This document shows positions 1-8,576 of a DNA stretch of 33,298 bases, piece after piece. This DNA comes from Phycisphaerae bacterium (GTDB taxonomy: Bacteria; Planctomycetota; Phycisphaerae; Sedimentisphaerales; Anaerobacaceae). The stretch spans positions 1 through 33,298 of the forward strand of contig PWDX01000180.1 in NCBI GenBank assembly GCA_003553245.1, written 5' to 3'. Under the pieces are notes generated by a model. It was given only the letters and a program-made list of their open reading frames with translations. It was not told the DNA's origin and ran no database searches. The translations under genes and the position numbers were made by a program. Each line of letters starts with the position of its first letter. Position 1 is the first letter of the stretch.

Positions 1-308
1 ATTTACACTCCCTTTCTTTTAACAATATAAAACTCTTTAATAATAAAGTAATACCACACTTTTTCACTGAATGCAAAAAATGTTGCAATTTCATTTGATT
101 TTTTTTTCAAAATAGTGGGAACAACTACCCTTTCACTACGAATTATATACAGACACGACAGAAGTGTCTTTGAAAAATGGTGAAAAGATTTAAAATTTTT
201 CAAAAAAAATAGAAACCAATAGATTTATTTGCCGTATATGCTGATGAAATAAACGAAAAACAAATAGCGATAAAGCTAATACAGTCTTCATCAACTCTCC
301 TCCTCCGA
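1..308. other. AT-rich intergenic stretch, no convincing gene
   Basis: Very AT-rich DNA with stop codons in every frame. The only open frame (3-203, minus) is lysine/phenylalanine-rich low-complexity sequence and I do not accept it as a gene. Visible structure: an inverted repeat TTTGAAAAAT (169-178) / ATTTTTCAAA (195-204), and a pyrimidine tract CTCTCCTCCTCC (295-306) directly before a terminator hairpin. The right half may be a small RNA gene (see findings). It could equally be the 3' untranslated region of a plus-strand gene lying before the window. Confidence 0.4.
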
Positions 309-343
309 AAAAGGCCGACGCACGATTGTCGGCCTTTTATTTT
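309..343 (+). terminator. Intrinsic terminator
   Basis: An 11-bp perfect stem, AAAAGGCCGAC (309-319) with GTCGGCCTTTT (328-338), an 8-base loop, and a T-rich tail (TTTTATTTT, to 343). This is a textbook rho-independent terminator. No protein gene lies just before it in the window, so it ends either a transcript from outside or a small RNA. It insulates the psd promoter that follows. Confidence 0.85.
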
Positions 344-372
344 GCGCCAGTGTCCTCACATTACATTGGTGC

Positions 373-401
373 TTGATAGTCTTGTGAAAGGTCGTTATGA
401 T
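373..401 (+). promoter_or_regulatory. Sigma70-type promoter of psd-pssA
   Basis: TTGATA (373-378), a 17-base spacer, then TATGAT (396-401). Each hexamer matches consensus at five of six positions. The -10 box ends six bases before the psd ATG at 408, so the expected transcription start falls on or within a base or two of the start codon. Confidence 0.7.
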
Positions 402-407
402 TAATGT

Positions 408-1145
408 ATGAGGATTCCACTTACAAGATTCGGTTTGCCCCAAGTGGCAACATTTCCCGCTGTTTTGCTTGGGCTGATGCTTTTGACGGCTTTGGGGAGA
501 GTTTTTTTTCTCAGTTTTTGGCTTTTTTGGGTAATTGAGGCTTTTTTGCTGGTGCTTTTGGTATGGGTGCTTTTGTTTTTTCGCGATCCTTATCGGGAAA
601 CCCCAAAAGATGACAGCATACTTTTATCCCCTGCCGACGGTAAAATTACCGATATAGAGATAATCGACGAACCTGATTTCATTGGCGGTAAGGCACTTCG
701 GATCGGTATATTCCTTAGTGTTTTTAATGTCCATATCAACCGAAGCCCATGTGAGGCAATAGTTGAGGGATTCTGCTACAAAAAAGGCAAATACAAGAAC
801 GCCCTCTACCCTGAATCTGCCCGGGTAAATGAATCAAACGCCGTTTACCTCCGCCGAGTTGCCCAACCGGAGGATCGCCTCGTAGTGCGGCAGATAAGCG
901 GCGCCATAGCACGCAGAATCGTCTGCAAAGCACAAAAAGGAGCAGTGCTGAGAATCGGGGAAAAGTTCGGGATGATAAAGTTCGGCTCAAGAACAGAGTT
1001 GTATCTTTGTGCTTCAGAAACCGCCGAATGTATGGTAAAAAAAGGCCAGAAAGTAAAAGCCGGCTTGACAGTTATGGTAAAATATAAAATTGCAGAAGAC
1101 ATCAAAAATGTGCCTGATGAAGCTAATACTGTCGATATTGGATGA
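408..1145 (+). CDS. psd: Phosphatidylserine decarboxylase
   Basis: Decarboxylates phosphatidylserine to phosphatidylethanolamine at the inner membrane. The 245-residue product is the short, archaeal-like form of the family. Two hydrophobic segments lie near residues 15-58. The family sequence LSPADGKI follows, then FLSVFNVHINRSP, and near residue 193 the self-cleavage site FGSR, whose serine becomes the pyruvoyl prosthetic group; the proenzyme is therefore expected to split into beta and alpha chains. The start is the ATG at 408. No Shine-Dalgarno lies in front of it, and a strong promoter ends at 401, which fits leaderless translation. The stop overlaps the pssA start (ATGA), so the two genes are translationally coupled and sit in pathway-reversed order (decarboxylase first). 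Confidence 0.93.
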   Translation: MRIPLTRFGLPQVATFPAVLLGLMLLTALGRVFFLSFWLFWVIEAFLLVLLVWVLLFFRDPYRETPKDDSILLSPADGKITDIEIIDEPDFIGGKALRIGIFLSVFNVHINRSPCEAIVEGFCYKKGKYKNALYPESARVNESNAVYLRRVAQPEDRLVVRQISGAIARRIVCKAQKGAVLRIGEKFGMIKFGSRTELYLCASETAECMVKKGQKVKAGLTVMVKYKIAEDIKNVPDEANTVDIG

Positions 1146-2098
1146 AAATGCGAACGAATAATAAAAAAACAACCAAAACAAAAAGATTACTGAAACGCGT
1201 TCGCAAACGCCGTCTGCAAACTATAACCATCCTGCCATCACTTGTTACGATAATTAACGGAGTCTGCGGTTTCGCCGCCATTACATTCGCCGGCAAAGCC
1301 GCTATCGCCGCGGACGGCCAGGTAACCGGATTGCCCTATTTTTCACTGGCAGGCTATCTGATTTTGCTCGCGATGATTGCTGATATGCTCGACGGCAGAT
1401 TAGCCAGGATGAGCCAGAGCACCAGCAGTTTTGGCGGACAGTTGGACAGCTTGTGCGATATGATAAGTTTCGGCGTGGCTCCAGCGTATCTGATGATAAA
1501 AATGCTGGAATTTTACTCAGGGCAAACTCCTACAGGAGCATTTGAAACTTTTTTCGATCGTTTTGTTTGGCTTGGGGCCGCCGCTTATGTAAGCTGCGCT
1601 GCTATACGGCTGGCGCGGTTCAATGTCGAAAACGAAGAAGATGAAGCCGCTCATATGAGTTTTCTGGGATTGCCGACCCCTGCCGCGGCAGGTGCGCTGG
1701 TTTCACTGATGATTTTCTATCAGAGCATGCCTGATGTATTTGAAGCAGGCTCGGCTTTGGCAATCATAGCAAGGTATTCGCTGCTTTATGGCTTGCCGCT
1801 GCTCACTATCGGCGTTGGCGTGCTTATGGTCAGCAGAATACGCTATCCCCATGTTATCAACCAATATGTAAAAGGGAAAAAGCCGCTTACCCACCTGCTC
1901 TGGCTATTGGCGGGAATAGGGCTTGTTATCTGGAGTTTTCAAATTGCTCTGGTTTTTGGTTTCTGCGGTTTCGCTGCACTTGGTCTGGGAAGATGGATTT
2001 ATTATAAAGTTCTCAGGCTACACGAACGCTCAAAACAGAGATTACAAATTACAAGTCCTCTGGAAAACGCTCCGTCCGGCGAAAAATCAACCGCCTGA
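1142..2098 (+). CDS. pssA: CDP-diacylglycerol-serine O-phosphatidyltransferase
   Basis: Transfers phosphatidyl from CDP-diacylglycerol to serine, supplying the substrate of the upstream Psd. The CDP-alcohol phosphatidyltransferase signature is complete: DGRLAR, eight residues, G, three residues, D, three residues, D (about residues 82-104). The protein is polytopic, with about six or seven hydrophobic segments. The N-terminus, about 30 residues, is strongly basic (Lys/Arg-rich) and should stay cytoplasmic. At 318 residues it is somewhat longer than the Bacillus-type enzymes because of this N-terminus and a charged C-terminal tail. It overlaps psd by four bases. It converges on the PilZ gene with only five bases between the stop codons. 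Confidence 0.93.
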   Translation: MKMRTNNKKTTKTKRLLKRVRKRRLQTITILPSLVTIINGVCGFAAITFAGKAAIAADGQVTGLPYFSLAGYLILLAMIADMLDGRLARMSQSTSSFGGQLDSLCDMISFGVAPAYLMIKMLEFYSGQTPTGAFETFFDRFVWLGAAAYVSCAAIRLARFNVENEEDEAAHMSFLGLPTPAAAGALVSLMIFYQSMPDVFEAGSALAIIARYSLLYGLPLLTIGVGVLMVSRIRYPHVINQYVKGKKPLTHLLWLLAGIGLVIWSFQIALVFGFCGFAALGLGRWIYYKVLRLHERSKQRLQITSPLENAPSGEKSTA

Positions 2099-2103
2099 TT
2101 AGT

Positions 2104-2898
2104 CTAATCTACAGACGAACCCTCGCCGGCCGGCTGTTTATAACCAGCGGATTGATTCATTTGGTAGTATTTTTCTACCACATCGCACAGGCGTTCGAGG
2201 GTTTGTCTGCCTTTTGAACTTGTCTCCAATCCGATTATCTGGACACCAAGACAAACTTTTTTACCGTCGGCAGTCGGCAGTATATTCCGTACCTGCCCGT
2301 CAAACATCACCGGCCGCTCGAAAGGCATAGGTGTAAACCGAACACCGATAAACTGCCCGCTTTTGGCGGCTGATTTATCTGAACTGTCAATTGCTATCTG
2401 CGTACCGCCTGCGGAAATATCAACCAATTGCCCGGCGATATAGGTCGTATCTTTCCCGACATTGTCAGCATCTTGCTCCAGCCGGTGAGGCCATAGCACC
2501 ACTTTTACCTCCATCCCAACAGGCACATCAACGCGGAAGAAACTTCGCCTTTCTACAAGTTCTGCTCGGTCAGGCATCGTAAGCACAATTTTTCCTCTGC
2601 CAAGCGGGTCCTGCGACGGTTCCAGCCCCATAACAACGGTTTCGAAGATGACTTTTCCGTTGCGTTGTTTCAATGAAAGTCCGACCGGCTGTTCGCACCG
2701 GATGTTTATGGGGTGTGGCTTTTTTCTGGGCACCAGTTCAACAACAACTCGTGTTGCACCTATTTCTGTTGGTATTACTTTGGCTATATGCCATTTGCCC
2801 CTTGACAAATAGCTCATTACTGCCGGTATCCTCTCCTGTACGGCAGCTTCCAGAATTGCCCTCGGCTCAGCTCCGCGCAGCGTCAATATTTCACTCAT
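2104..2898 (-). CDS. PilZ domain protein, YcgR-like (c-di-GMP receptor)
   Basis: A 264-residue soluble protein. The N-terminal ~110 residues look like the YcgR-type flagellar brake fold that precedes PilZ. The PilZ domain then spans about residues 115-235. Both c-di-GMP-binding elements are visible: an RRSFFR stretch (RxxxR type) near residue 118, and DISAGG (the D/NxSxxG element) about 60 residues later. It should therefore bind c-di-GMP; the output cannot be told from sequence. The start is the ATG at 2898, preceded by GGGGGT at a suitable distance, rather than an ATG 33 bases upstream. No motility or cyclase gene is nearby. Confidence 0.8.
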   Translation of the reverse strand: MSEILTLRGAEPRAILEAAVQERIPAVMSYLSRGKWHIAKVIPTEIGATRVVVELVPRKKPHPINIRCEQPVGLSLKQRNGKVIFETVVMGLEPSQDPLGRGKIVLTMPDRAELVERRSFFRVDVPVGMEVKVVLWPHRLEQDADNVGKDTTYIAGQLVDISAGGTQIAIDSSDKSAAKSGQFIGVRFTPMPFERPVMFDGQVRNILPTADGKKVCLGVQIIGLETSSKGRQTLERLCDVVEKYYQMNQSAGYKQPAGEGSSVD

Positions 2899-3047
2899 TT
2901 CAGACCCCCGTAGCTTAAAGCTGCGACTCAATAATTCGTATTCATTCGTTTCGACCCGGAAAAAAAGGCCAGTCTCTTATACTAATAAATATATACAAAA
3001 CAAATTCCTCTTTGCAAAAACCCTGCAAAGATTTACTATGCCAATAT

Positions 3048-4352
3048 ATGGAAAACAATTATATTTCGAACAAATTGAAAACCGATATAATCGCTTTCGC
3101 AGCCGTTCTTGCGGCGATGCTGTTTATCGCCTGGCTTATAAGCTCGGCAATGTCGGCCGTGCGTTTAACCGATCCTTTAGAGTTGCCAAACAGCGGATTA
3201 TCGGTCTCTATGCCAAAAGGAGCCGGCTGGCACACCGATTCCAACTGGCAGCACCAGGACAATTACTTTGTATTAAACAGCATCTATGCTCCCTCAGGGG
3301 CCATGCCATTGATTTCTGCAAGCACCAGATATATGGTCGCAAGCCAGCATCTGCGCCCGAAAGAGCATTTCCAAAGCAAAGCAAAGGCATCCAAACTCAA
3401 TGTAGGGTTTATCGGCCAAATGCAGGGGTCGGGATTAAAATTTAAATATGCAATTTTAGCTGAGCCGGAATCAAGCTATGTCATGATGCTTGGAACGGCT
3501 AAAATGGACTATGGAAGAGGTCTTGAAATAGAAGTGCAGGATACCACCGGAGATATTCAGCGGACACAACGGATTTTCCAATCAATTGCTGATAACCTTC
3601 AAATTCAACCAAACGATCTGCTCGCGGCCGGTGCGGAAATAGTTTCGCTAATAAAGCAAAACGGGCTGGCCTACTATTTGACAGATGGAAGTAGCCAGAA
3701 CAGCTTCCTTATTAAAGACCCGGAAGGCAATATCGCCGGTTTTTCTTCCGATATCGCGATTAATCAAAATATTGATTCAAGCGTAATTACAAACGGCCTG
3801 ATGTATATTGCTGATAAAAGCGAAATATTTACCTCTTTTGAAGTCTGCGAAGATATGGAGCGATTTGTATGCAGGTCGCAGAGGGTCCGCCTTGGCAGCC
3901 GGGAGGCGGTAAATATGTCATACGAAGGCGGTTCTTTGCGTCTTTTAAGAGCAGCTCAGCAACCGATGCAGTACTATACTGGCCCTGCTATGCTTCCATA
4001 TCTCTCGATGGAGCTTGCCATCCGGACACTGGCCGAAAAATCCGGTTCTGAAGTTCTGCTGGATATCCTCACCCCTGACGGCGCGTTGATGCCGTCAGTT
4101 GTAAGCGTTGAAACAACAGACGAGAAAAACGGTCACAAGGCTTTTTTAATAAGAATGGAGCCGGCTGTAGGCGATATGTCTTATGAATGGACTCTTGGTA
4201 AGGATTATTCGATATATAGAACACAAGTCGCAAGCCCCGATGGAACACTGGAATTTGAAAAGACTGATACCGAGACTATAAAAAAACTGTTCCCGCAAAT
4301 GAGTGATTATATATTTGATGAAGATATGATGCGGGAGCTTACCATTAGCTGA
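3048..4352 (+). CDS. Unknown membrane-anchored protein
   Basis: I do not recognise this family. The ~434-residue product has one hydrophobic span (about residues 13-35) after a short basic N-terminus. The rest has the alternating polar/hydrophobic character of a folded extracytoplasmic domain. There is no lipobox and no second span, so it is probably anchored by an uncleaved N-terminal helix. It has few cysteines and no motif I can name. The start chosen is the ATG at 3048; a TTG at 3012 in the same frame is possible, and neither has a clear ribosome-binding site. It diverges from the PilZ gene across about 150 bases and lies 46 bases before trxB, so it may share a transcript with it. Confidence 0.75.
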   Translation: MENNYISNKLKTDIIAFAAVLAAMLFIAWLISSAMSAVRLTDPLELPNSGLSVSMPKGAGWHTDSNWQHQDNYFVLNSIYAPSGAMPLISASTRYMVASQHLRPKEHFQSKAKASKLNVGFIGQMQGSGLKFKYAILAEPESSYVMMLGTAKMDYGRGLEIEVQDTTGDIQRTQRIFQSIADNLQIQPNDLLAAGAEIVSLIKQNGLAYYLTDGSSQNSFLIKDPEGNIAGFSSDIAINQNIDSSVITNGLMYIADKSEIFTSFEVCEDMERFVCRSQRVRLGSREAVNMSYEGGSLRLLRAAQQPMQYYTGPAMLPYLSMELAIRTLAEKSGSEVLLDILTPDGALMPSVVSVETTDEKNGHKAFLIRMEPAVGDMSYEWTLGKDYSIYRTQVASPDGTLEFEKTDTETIKKLFPQMSDYIFDEDMMRELTIS

Positions 4353-4398
4353 GGAGAAATTTTCAAAAGATTTATTTTATTTTTTTGACAGGTTCAAT

Positions 4399-5403
4399 AT
4401 GGCAGAACAGGAAAATCTCTATGATGTTATAATAATTGGGGCCGGTCCGGCAGGATTGGCGGCTGCGCTTTATGCGGGCAGAGACAAACTCAAGACCGCT
4501 GTGATTGAAAAACTCTTGCCGGGCGGACAGATTACCACAACCGACCGCATTGAAAACTTCCCCGGAATCGTGAAAATATCGGGTGTAGAGCTTGTGATGC
4601 AGATGCAGAAACAAGTCGAATCATTTGGCGCGCAAATTAAAACCGGCAGAGAGGTTAGCGCCCTTGAAAAGTTGCCTGACGGCAATATTCGGCTAAAAGC
4701 GGGCAAAGATGAATTTTTGACGCGCGGCTTGATACTCGCACCCGGAAGCTCATACAGCAAACTCGGCATCCCCGGCGAAGATACTTTCAGGAATGCCGGG
4801 GCCGGTGTGAGCTACTGCGGAACCTGCGATGCTCCTTTTTTCAAAGATAAAAAAGTACTCTGTGTAGGCGGCGGCAATACTGCGGTTGAAGAAACACTGC
4901 ACCTGACCAAATTTGCCTCGGATGTAACATTAATTCACCGCAGGAATGAATTTCGCGCTACAAAAGTTCTGACTGATGAACTTCTTGAAAAAGCCAAAGA
5001 CAAAAACTCAAATCTCGATCTCCGCCTAAGTACCGTCGCCACGGAGATATACGGATCGAAAAGCGTCGAAGGAGTAAAGCTAAAAAATGCAAAGACAGGT
5101 GAAGAAGAGAATTTTTCCTGCGACGGCGTTTTTATCTTCGTAGGAACAAAGCCCAACACCGGATTTCTCAGGGGATTTGTTGATCTCAGTGATGAAGGAT
5201 TCATAAAGGTTGATTGCGGCTATCTTCGCACGAGCGTACCCGGTGTATTCGCCGCCGGCGACTGCCGAATCGGCGCGGCGATGCAGCTTGCCACAGCCAT
5301 TGGCGACGGAGTAACAGCAGCAATGATGGTCAAACGATACTTCGCCGATCCTGATTTGTGGAATGAGCCAGTATCCGAAGATCCTCAGGGCGAGGGCTGG
5401 TAA
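4399..5403 (+). CDS. trxB: Thioredoxin-disulfide reductase
   Basis: A flavoprotein that passes electrons from NADPH to thioredoxin. The FAD-binding GAGPAG lies at residues 14-19. The redox-active pair is Cys140/Cys143 in CGTCD; the usual bacterial sequence is CATC. The NADPH-binding GGGNTAVEE follows at about residue 156. A second FAD contact, FAAGD, is near the C-terminus. At 334 residues it has the normal low-Mr TrxR length. The ATG at 4399 has a weak AGG upstream. No thioredoxin gene is present in the window. Confidence 0.95.
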   Translation: MAEQENLYDVIIIGAGPAGLAAALYAGRDKLKTAVIEKLLPGGQITTTDRIENFPGIVKISGVELVMQMQKQVESFGAQIKTGREVSALEKLPDGNIRLKAGKDEFLTRGLILAPGSSYSKLGIPGEDTFRNAGAGVSYCGTCDAPFFKDKKVLCVGGGNTAVEETLHLTKFASDVTLIHRRNEFRATKVLTDELLEKAKDKNSNLDLRLSTVATEIYGSKSVEGVKLKNAKTGEEENFSCDGVFIFVGTKPNTGFLRGFVDLSDEGFIKVDCGYLRTSVPGVFAAGDCRIGAAMQLATAIGDGVTAAMMVKRYFADPDLWNEPVSEDPQGEGW

Positions 5404-5492
5404 ACAAACTCAGTAAGACACGCAGCGGCTATGAAAAAATGTAAATTGCGGGATTTGTGCGCGCTTGCAGACGGAAAACGGGTATAAAAGCG

Positions 5493-5521
5493 TTGATAAA
5501 TGCCCTTATTCGTAATATCCT
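5493..5521 (+). promoter_or_regulatory. Probable promoter of the aldo/keto reductase-purB-pyrE-ptsP unit
   Basis: TTGATA (5493-5498), 17-base spacer, TATCCT (5516-5521). It lies in the 174-base gap after trxB, about 50 bases before the strong ribosome-binding site GGGAGG at 5563-5568. The following four genes are closely spaced on the same strand and may be read from here. Confidence 0.5.
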
Positions 5522-5577
5522 ATACCAAAGTTAAGTACTGATTCTGAACATTTAGTTTAAAAAGGGAGGCAAGAATT

Positions 5578-6567
5578 ATGAAAACCAACAAACTTGGTAA
5601 CACAGATTTACAACTTACGAACATAGGCTTGGGGACATGGGCAATAGGCGGTCCCTGGGAATATGGGTGGGGCCCGCAGGATGACAGTCAGGCTGTTCAG
5701 TCTATTTTGCGCGCACTCGAGCTTGGAGTAAACTGGATAGACACCGCTCCGGTGTATGGTTGCGGCCATGCAGAGGAACTTATCGGTAAAGCACTCAAGC
5801 AGACCAGATTCAAACCGTATATCGCAACCAAATGCGGCACTGACTGTGATAAAAACAAAAAAAAGTTGGGGAATATACTTGCCAGAGAACACATTCTAAG
5901 CCAGTGCAAAAAAAGCCTTAAGCGGATGGGCATCGATCAAATAGACCTGTATCAGATGCACTGGCCTCAGCCGGACAAAGATATAGAACAAGGCTGGGAA
6001 ACAATGGCAGAGTGCGTCGAAAAAGGATGGGTAAGGCATATCGGGGTGTCGAATTTCAGCATTGAGCAAATGGAGCGTCTAAAGGGTATTCATCCTATAG
6101 CATCCTTACAGCCACCCTACAGCATGCTCGCCCGCGAAACGGAATGGCAACTGCTGGAGTACTGCGCACAGCATAATATCGGCGTTGTGGCTTACAGTCC
6201 GTTAAAAAGAGGGCTGCTAACCGGGAAGTTCAGTCATGAGTATATGCAAAAGATACCGGCTGATGACCACCGCAAAAAAAGCCCTGAATTTACCGAACCG
6301 CTTTTCTCGATCTATCTTGATGTGGTAGAGAAGCTTAAACCGATCGCTTCTCGAAACGGCCGGACGCCTGCTCAGCTGGCGATAGCTTGGGTGCTGCGCA
6401 GGCCGGAAGTTACTGCCGCTATCGTCGGAGCCAGAAAACCCAGCCAGATAGAGGAAACGGCGGAGGCTTCGAATTTCGAGATCAACAGCGAGGATCTCCA
6501 CGAGATAAACGAGCTGCTTGAAAGGTGTCACGAGCAGATACAAAAAGCACAAAAGCAAAATATCTGA
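5578..6567 (+). CDS. Aldo/keto reductase
   Basis: An NAD(P)H-dependent (beta/alpha)8-barrel oxidoreductase of 329 residues. The catalytic tetrad is intact: Asp55, Tyr60 (in DTAPVYG), Lys85 (in IATKCG) and His128 (in QMHWP). GVSNFS and the C-terminal cofactor-binding region with IVGARKPSQ are also typical; this is the YghZ/IolS-like branch that reduces small aldehydes. The substrate is not inferable. The start is the ATG at 5578 behind GGGAGG. It is 13 bases from purB and may lead that operon, but no metabolic link to purine or pyrimidine synthesis is evident. Confidence 0.9.
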   Translation: MKTNKLGNTDLQLTNIGLGTWAIGGPWEYGWGPQDDSQAVQSILRALELGVNWIDTAPVYGCGHAEELIGKALKQTRFKPYIATKCGTDCDKNKKKLGNILAREHILSQCKKSLKRMGIDQIDLYQMHWPQPDKDIEQGWETMAECVEKGWVRHIGVSNFSIEQMERLKGIHPIASLQPPYSMLARETEWQLLEYCAQHNIGVVAYSPLKRGLLTGKFSHEYMQKIPADDHRKKSPEFTEPLFSIYLDVVEKLKPIASRNGRTPAQLAIAWVLRRPEVTAAIVGARKPSQIEETAEASNFEINSEDLHEINELLERCHEQIQKAQKQNI

Positions 6568-6580
6568 ACAGGATTTTCAA

Positions 6581-8014
6581 ATGCCGAATGACAAAAAACT
6601 TTACAGCAGTCCGCTGGTCGAGCGCAACGCTTCTGTTGAAATGTCCGAACTTTTCGGCCCGCAAAAGAAATTCCGAACCTGGAGGCAATTGTGGCTTGAA
6701 CTTGCAAAAGCTCAGAAGCAATTAGGAATTGATATTACCGACAAGCAAATCAATGAGATGTCAGAGAATCTGGACGACATTGATTTCACAAAGGCAGGCC
6801 AGTATGAGAAGAAGTTTCGGCACGATGTTATGGCGCATGTGCACACTTTCGCCGACGCCTCCCCTGCCGCGGCAGGGATAATTCATCTGGGTGCTACAAG
6901 CTGCTTTGTCGGTGATAACGCTGATTTGATTATAATGCGTGACGCAATGCGACTAACCGCCGGCAAGCTGGCCATGGTTATACATTTGCTGGGCGATTTC
7001 GCTGAAAAATACAAGTCTATGCCGACACTTGGTTTTACGCATTATCAACCTGCACAGCTTACTACCGTCGGCAAGCGGGCAAGTCTGTGGTGTTACGATT
7101 TTGTGCTGGACATTGAGCAGCTTGAATTTCAGCTTGAGAATCTACCGTTTCGGGGCGTAAAAGGCACTACGGGCACACAGGCATCGTTTCTGTCGCTTTT
7201 CAACGGCGACCACCAAAAGGTAAAAAAACTCGATAAGGCGCTGGCGGCGGCGTTCGGCTTTGAAAAAACCTGCACAGTTACCGGCCAGACTTACCCGCGA
7301 AAAATTGATATGTTCGTAGTAAACACCCTTGCGGGCATAGCCCAGTCGGCACATAAACTTTGCAATGATATACGCCTTTTAGCTAACCTAAAGGAACTTG
7401 AGGAGCCTTTTGAAAAGACTCAGATAGGAAGCTCGGCGATGGCATATAAGCGAAATCCGATGCGATCCGAGAGAACGACAGCCCTTGCCAGATTCGTGAT
7501 TTCACTGGCTTCCAGCACCGTGATGACCGCTGCCGAACAATGGATGGAGCGAACGCTGGACGACTCGGCCAATCGGCGTCTTGTAATTCCTGAAGCTTTT
7601 CTGGCTATTGACGGGATTTTGCAGATACTGATTAATGTGCTTGACGGGCTGGTGGTATATCCGAAAGTAATTGAAACACGCATCCAGGCAGAACTGCCGT
7701 TTATGGCTACCGAAAATATCCTGATGGCGGCGGTAAAAGCCGGTGGAGATCGACAGCAGTTGCATGAAAGCATAAGGGCACACTCACAGGAGGCTGCCGG
7801 GCAGGTAAAGAAATTCGGCAATGAAAATGACCTGATAGAAAGGCTGAAAAAGGATCCGGCCTTTGCCAATATCGATATAGACGCCCTGCTGGATCCGCAA
7901 AGTTATATCGGCAGAGCGCCTGAGCAGGTGGACGAATTTATTCGGACTCACATTCGCCGAATTCGCCGAAATTACTCTAAAGAATTGAACAGAAAAGTTG
8001 AACTGAATGTATGA
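6581..8014 (+). CDS. purB: Adenylosuccinate lyase (eukaryote-like type)
   Basis: Acts twice in purine synthesis, cleaving SAICAR to AICAR and adenylosuccinate to AMP, with release of fumarate. A 477-residue member of the fumarase/aspartase superfamily, closest in length and signature to the animal ADSL type. Substrate-binding GATS is at 104-107 and THYQPAQ at 153-159. The mobile signature loop is at 283-293 ([11 protein letters not shown]), carrying the catalytic serine. The loop has Ala where Pro is usual. The start is the ATG at 6581, with AGGA eight bases before it, rather than an upstream in-frame start that would run into the aldo/keto reductase gene. Confidence 0.93.
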   Translation: MPNDKKLYSSPLVERNASVEMSELFGPQKKFRTWRQLWLELAKAQKQLGIDITDKQINEMSENLDDIDFTKAGQYEKKFRHDVMAHVHTFADASPAAAGIIHLGATSCFVGDNADLIIMRDAMRLTAGKLAMVIHLLGDFAEKYKSMPTLGFTHYQPAQLTTVGKRASLWCYDFVLDIEQLEFQLENLPFRGVKGTTGTQASFLSLFNGDHQKVKKLDKALAAAFGFEKTCTVTGQTYPRKIDMFVVNTLAGIAQSAHKLCNDIRLLANLKELEEPFEKTQIGSSAMAYKRNPMRSERTTALARFVISLASSTVMTAAEQWMERTLDDSANRRLVIPEAFLAIDGILQILINVLDGLVVYPKVIETRIQAELPFMATENILMAAVKAGGDRQQLHESIRAHSQEAAGQVKKFGNENDLIERLKKDPAFANIDIDALLDPQSYIGRAPEQVDEFIRTHIRRIRRNYSKELNRKVELNV

Positions 8015-8036
8015 ACTTTAAAAGAGGACAAAAACG

Positions 8037-8561
8037 ATGGACCGTGATCAGCTAATAAAACGGATTAAAGAAACTTCGTATCTCGAAGGAGATTTTACCC
8101 TTCGAAGCGGAAAAAAAAGTAAATATTACATGGACAAATACCTTTTTGAGACCTGTCCTGATATTTTGAAGGCCCTCGGAGAAGAATTTGCTCGCTACAT
8201 AGACGAAGATGTCAACATAATAGCTGGAGCCGCTCTTGGCGGAGTAGCCCTTGCGGCTTCTACGGCCATGGCAAGCGGCAAAAACTGGATAATCGTGCGC
8301 CAACACGAAAAAGGCTACGGAACATCTAATTTAATCGAAGGCAAGCTGGGCCCCGGCGATAAGGTACTGCTTGTTGAGGATATCGCGACAACCGGCGGAC
8401 AGGTGCTCGAAGCGGCTAAAGCTATCGCTGATGCCGGTGCGACAGTTACTAAAATCGTGGCAGTAATCGACCGTAAACAGGGCGCAAAAGAAAATATAAC
8501 ACAGGCAGGCTATGAGTTTGACAGCCTTATTACGAAAGACGACCTGGGAATAAAAGACTAA
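8037..8561 (+). CDS. pyrE: Orotate phosphoribosyltransferase
   Basis: Joins orotate to PRPP to give orotidine monophosphate in pyrimidine synthesis. The PRPP-binding motif VLLVEDIATTGG (residues 110-121) is clear. The catalytic loop with Lys/His (RQHEKGYGT, 88-96) and an N-terminal orotate-site segment, SGKKSKYY (24-31), are also present. Its 174 residues fall in the short class of the family. AGAGGA precedes the ATG. It lies 22 bases after purB, so a purine and a pyrimidine gene are probably co-transcribed. Confidence 0.92.
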   Translation: MDRDQLIKRIKETSYLEGDFTLRSGKKSKYYMDKYLFETCPDILKALGEEFARYIDEDVNIIAGAALGGVALAASTAMASGKNWIIVRQHEKGYGTSNLIEGKLGPGDKVLLVEDIATTGGQVLEAAKAIADAGATVTKIVAVIDRKQGAKENITQAGYEFDSLITKDDLGIKD

Positions 8562-8576
8562 ATCCCAGGATAAATT

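Noticed and set aside
3-203. 66-codon minus-strand open frame at the left edge
   Set aside because: AT-driven low-complexity composition, no ribosome-binding site or recognisable domain.
169-204. Inverted repeat TTTGAAAAAT/ATTTTTCAAA as a terminator
   Set aside because: The stem is pure A/T with a 16-base loop and is followed by A residues, not T, on the plus strand. On the minus strand the T-run precedes rather than follows it.
2096-2110. Small palindrome GATTAG-T-CTAATC between the convergent pssA and PilZ genes
   Set aside because: Short, AT-rich and without a T-tract; too weak to call a terminator.
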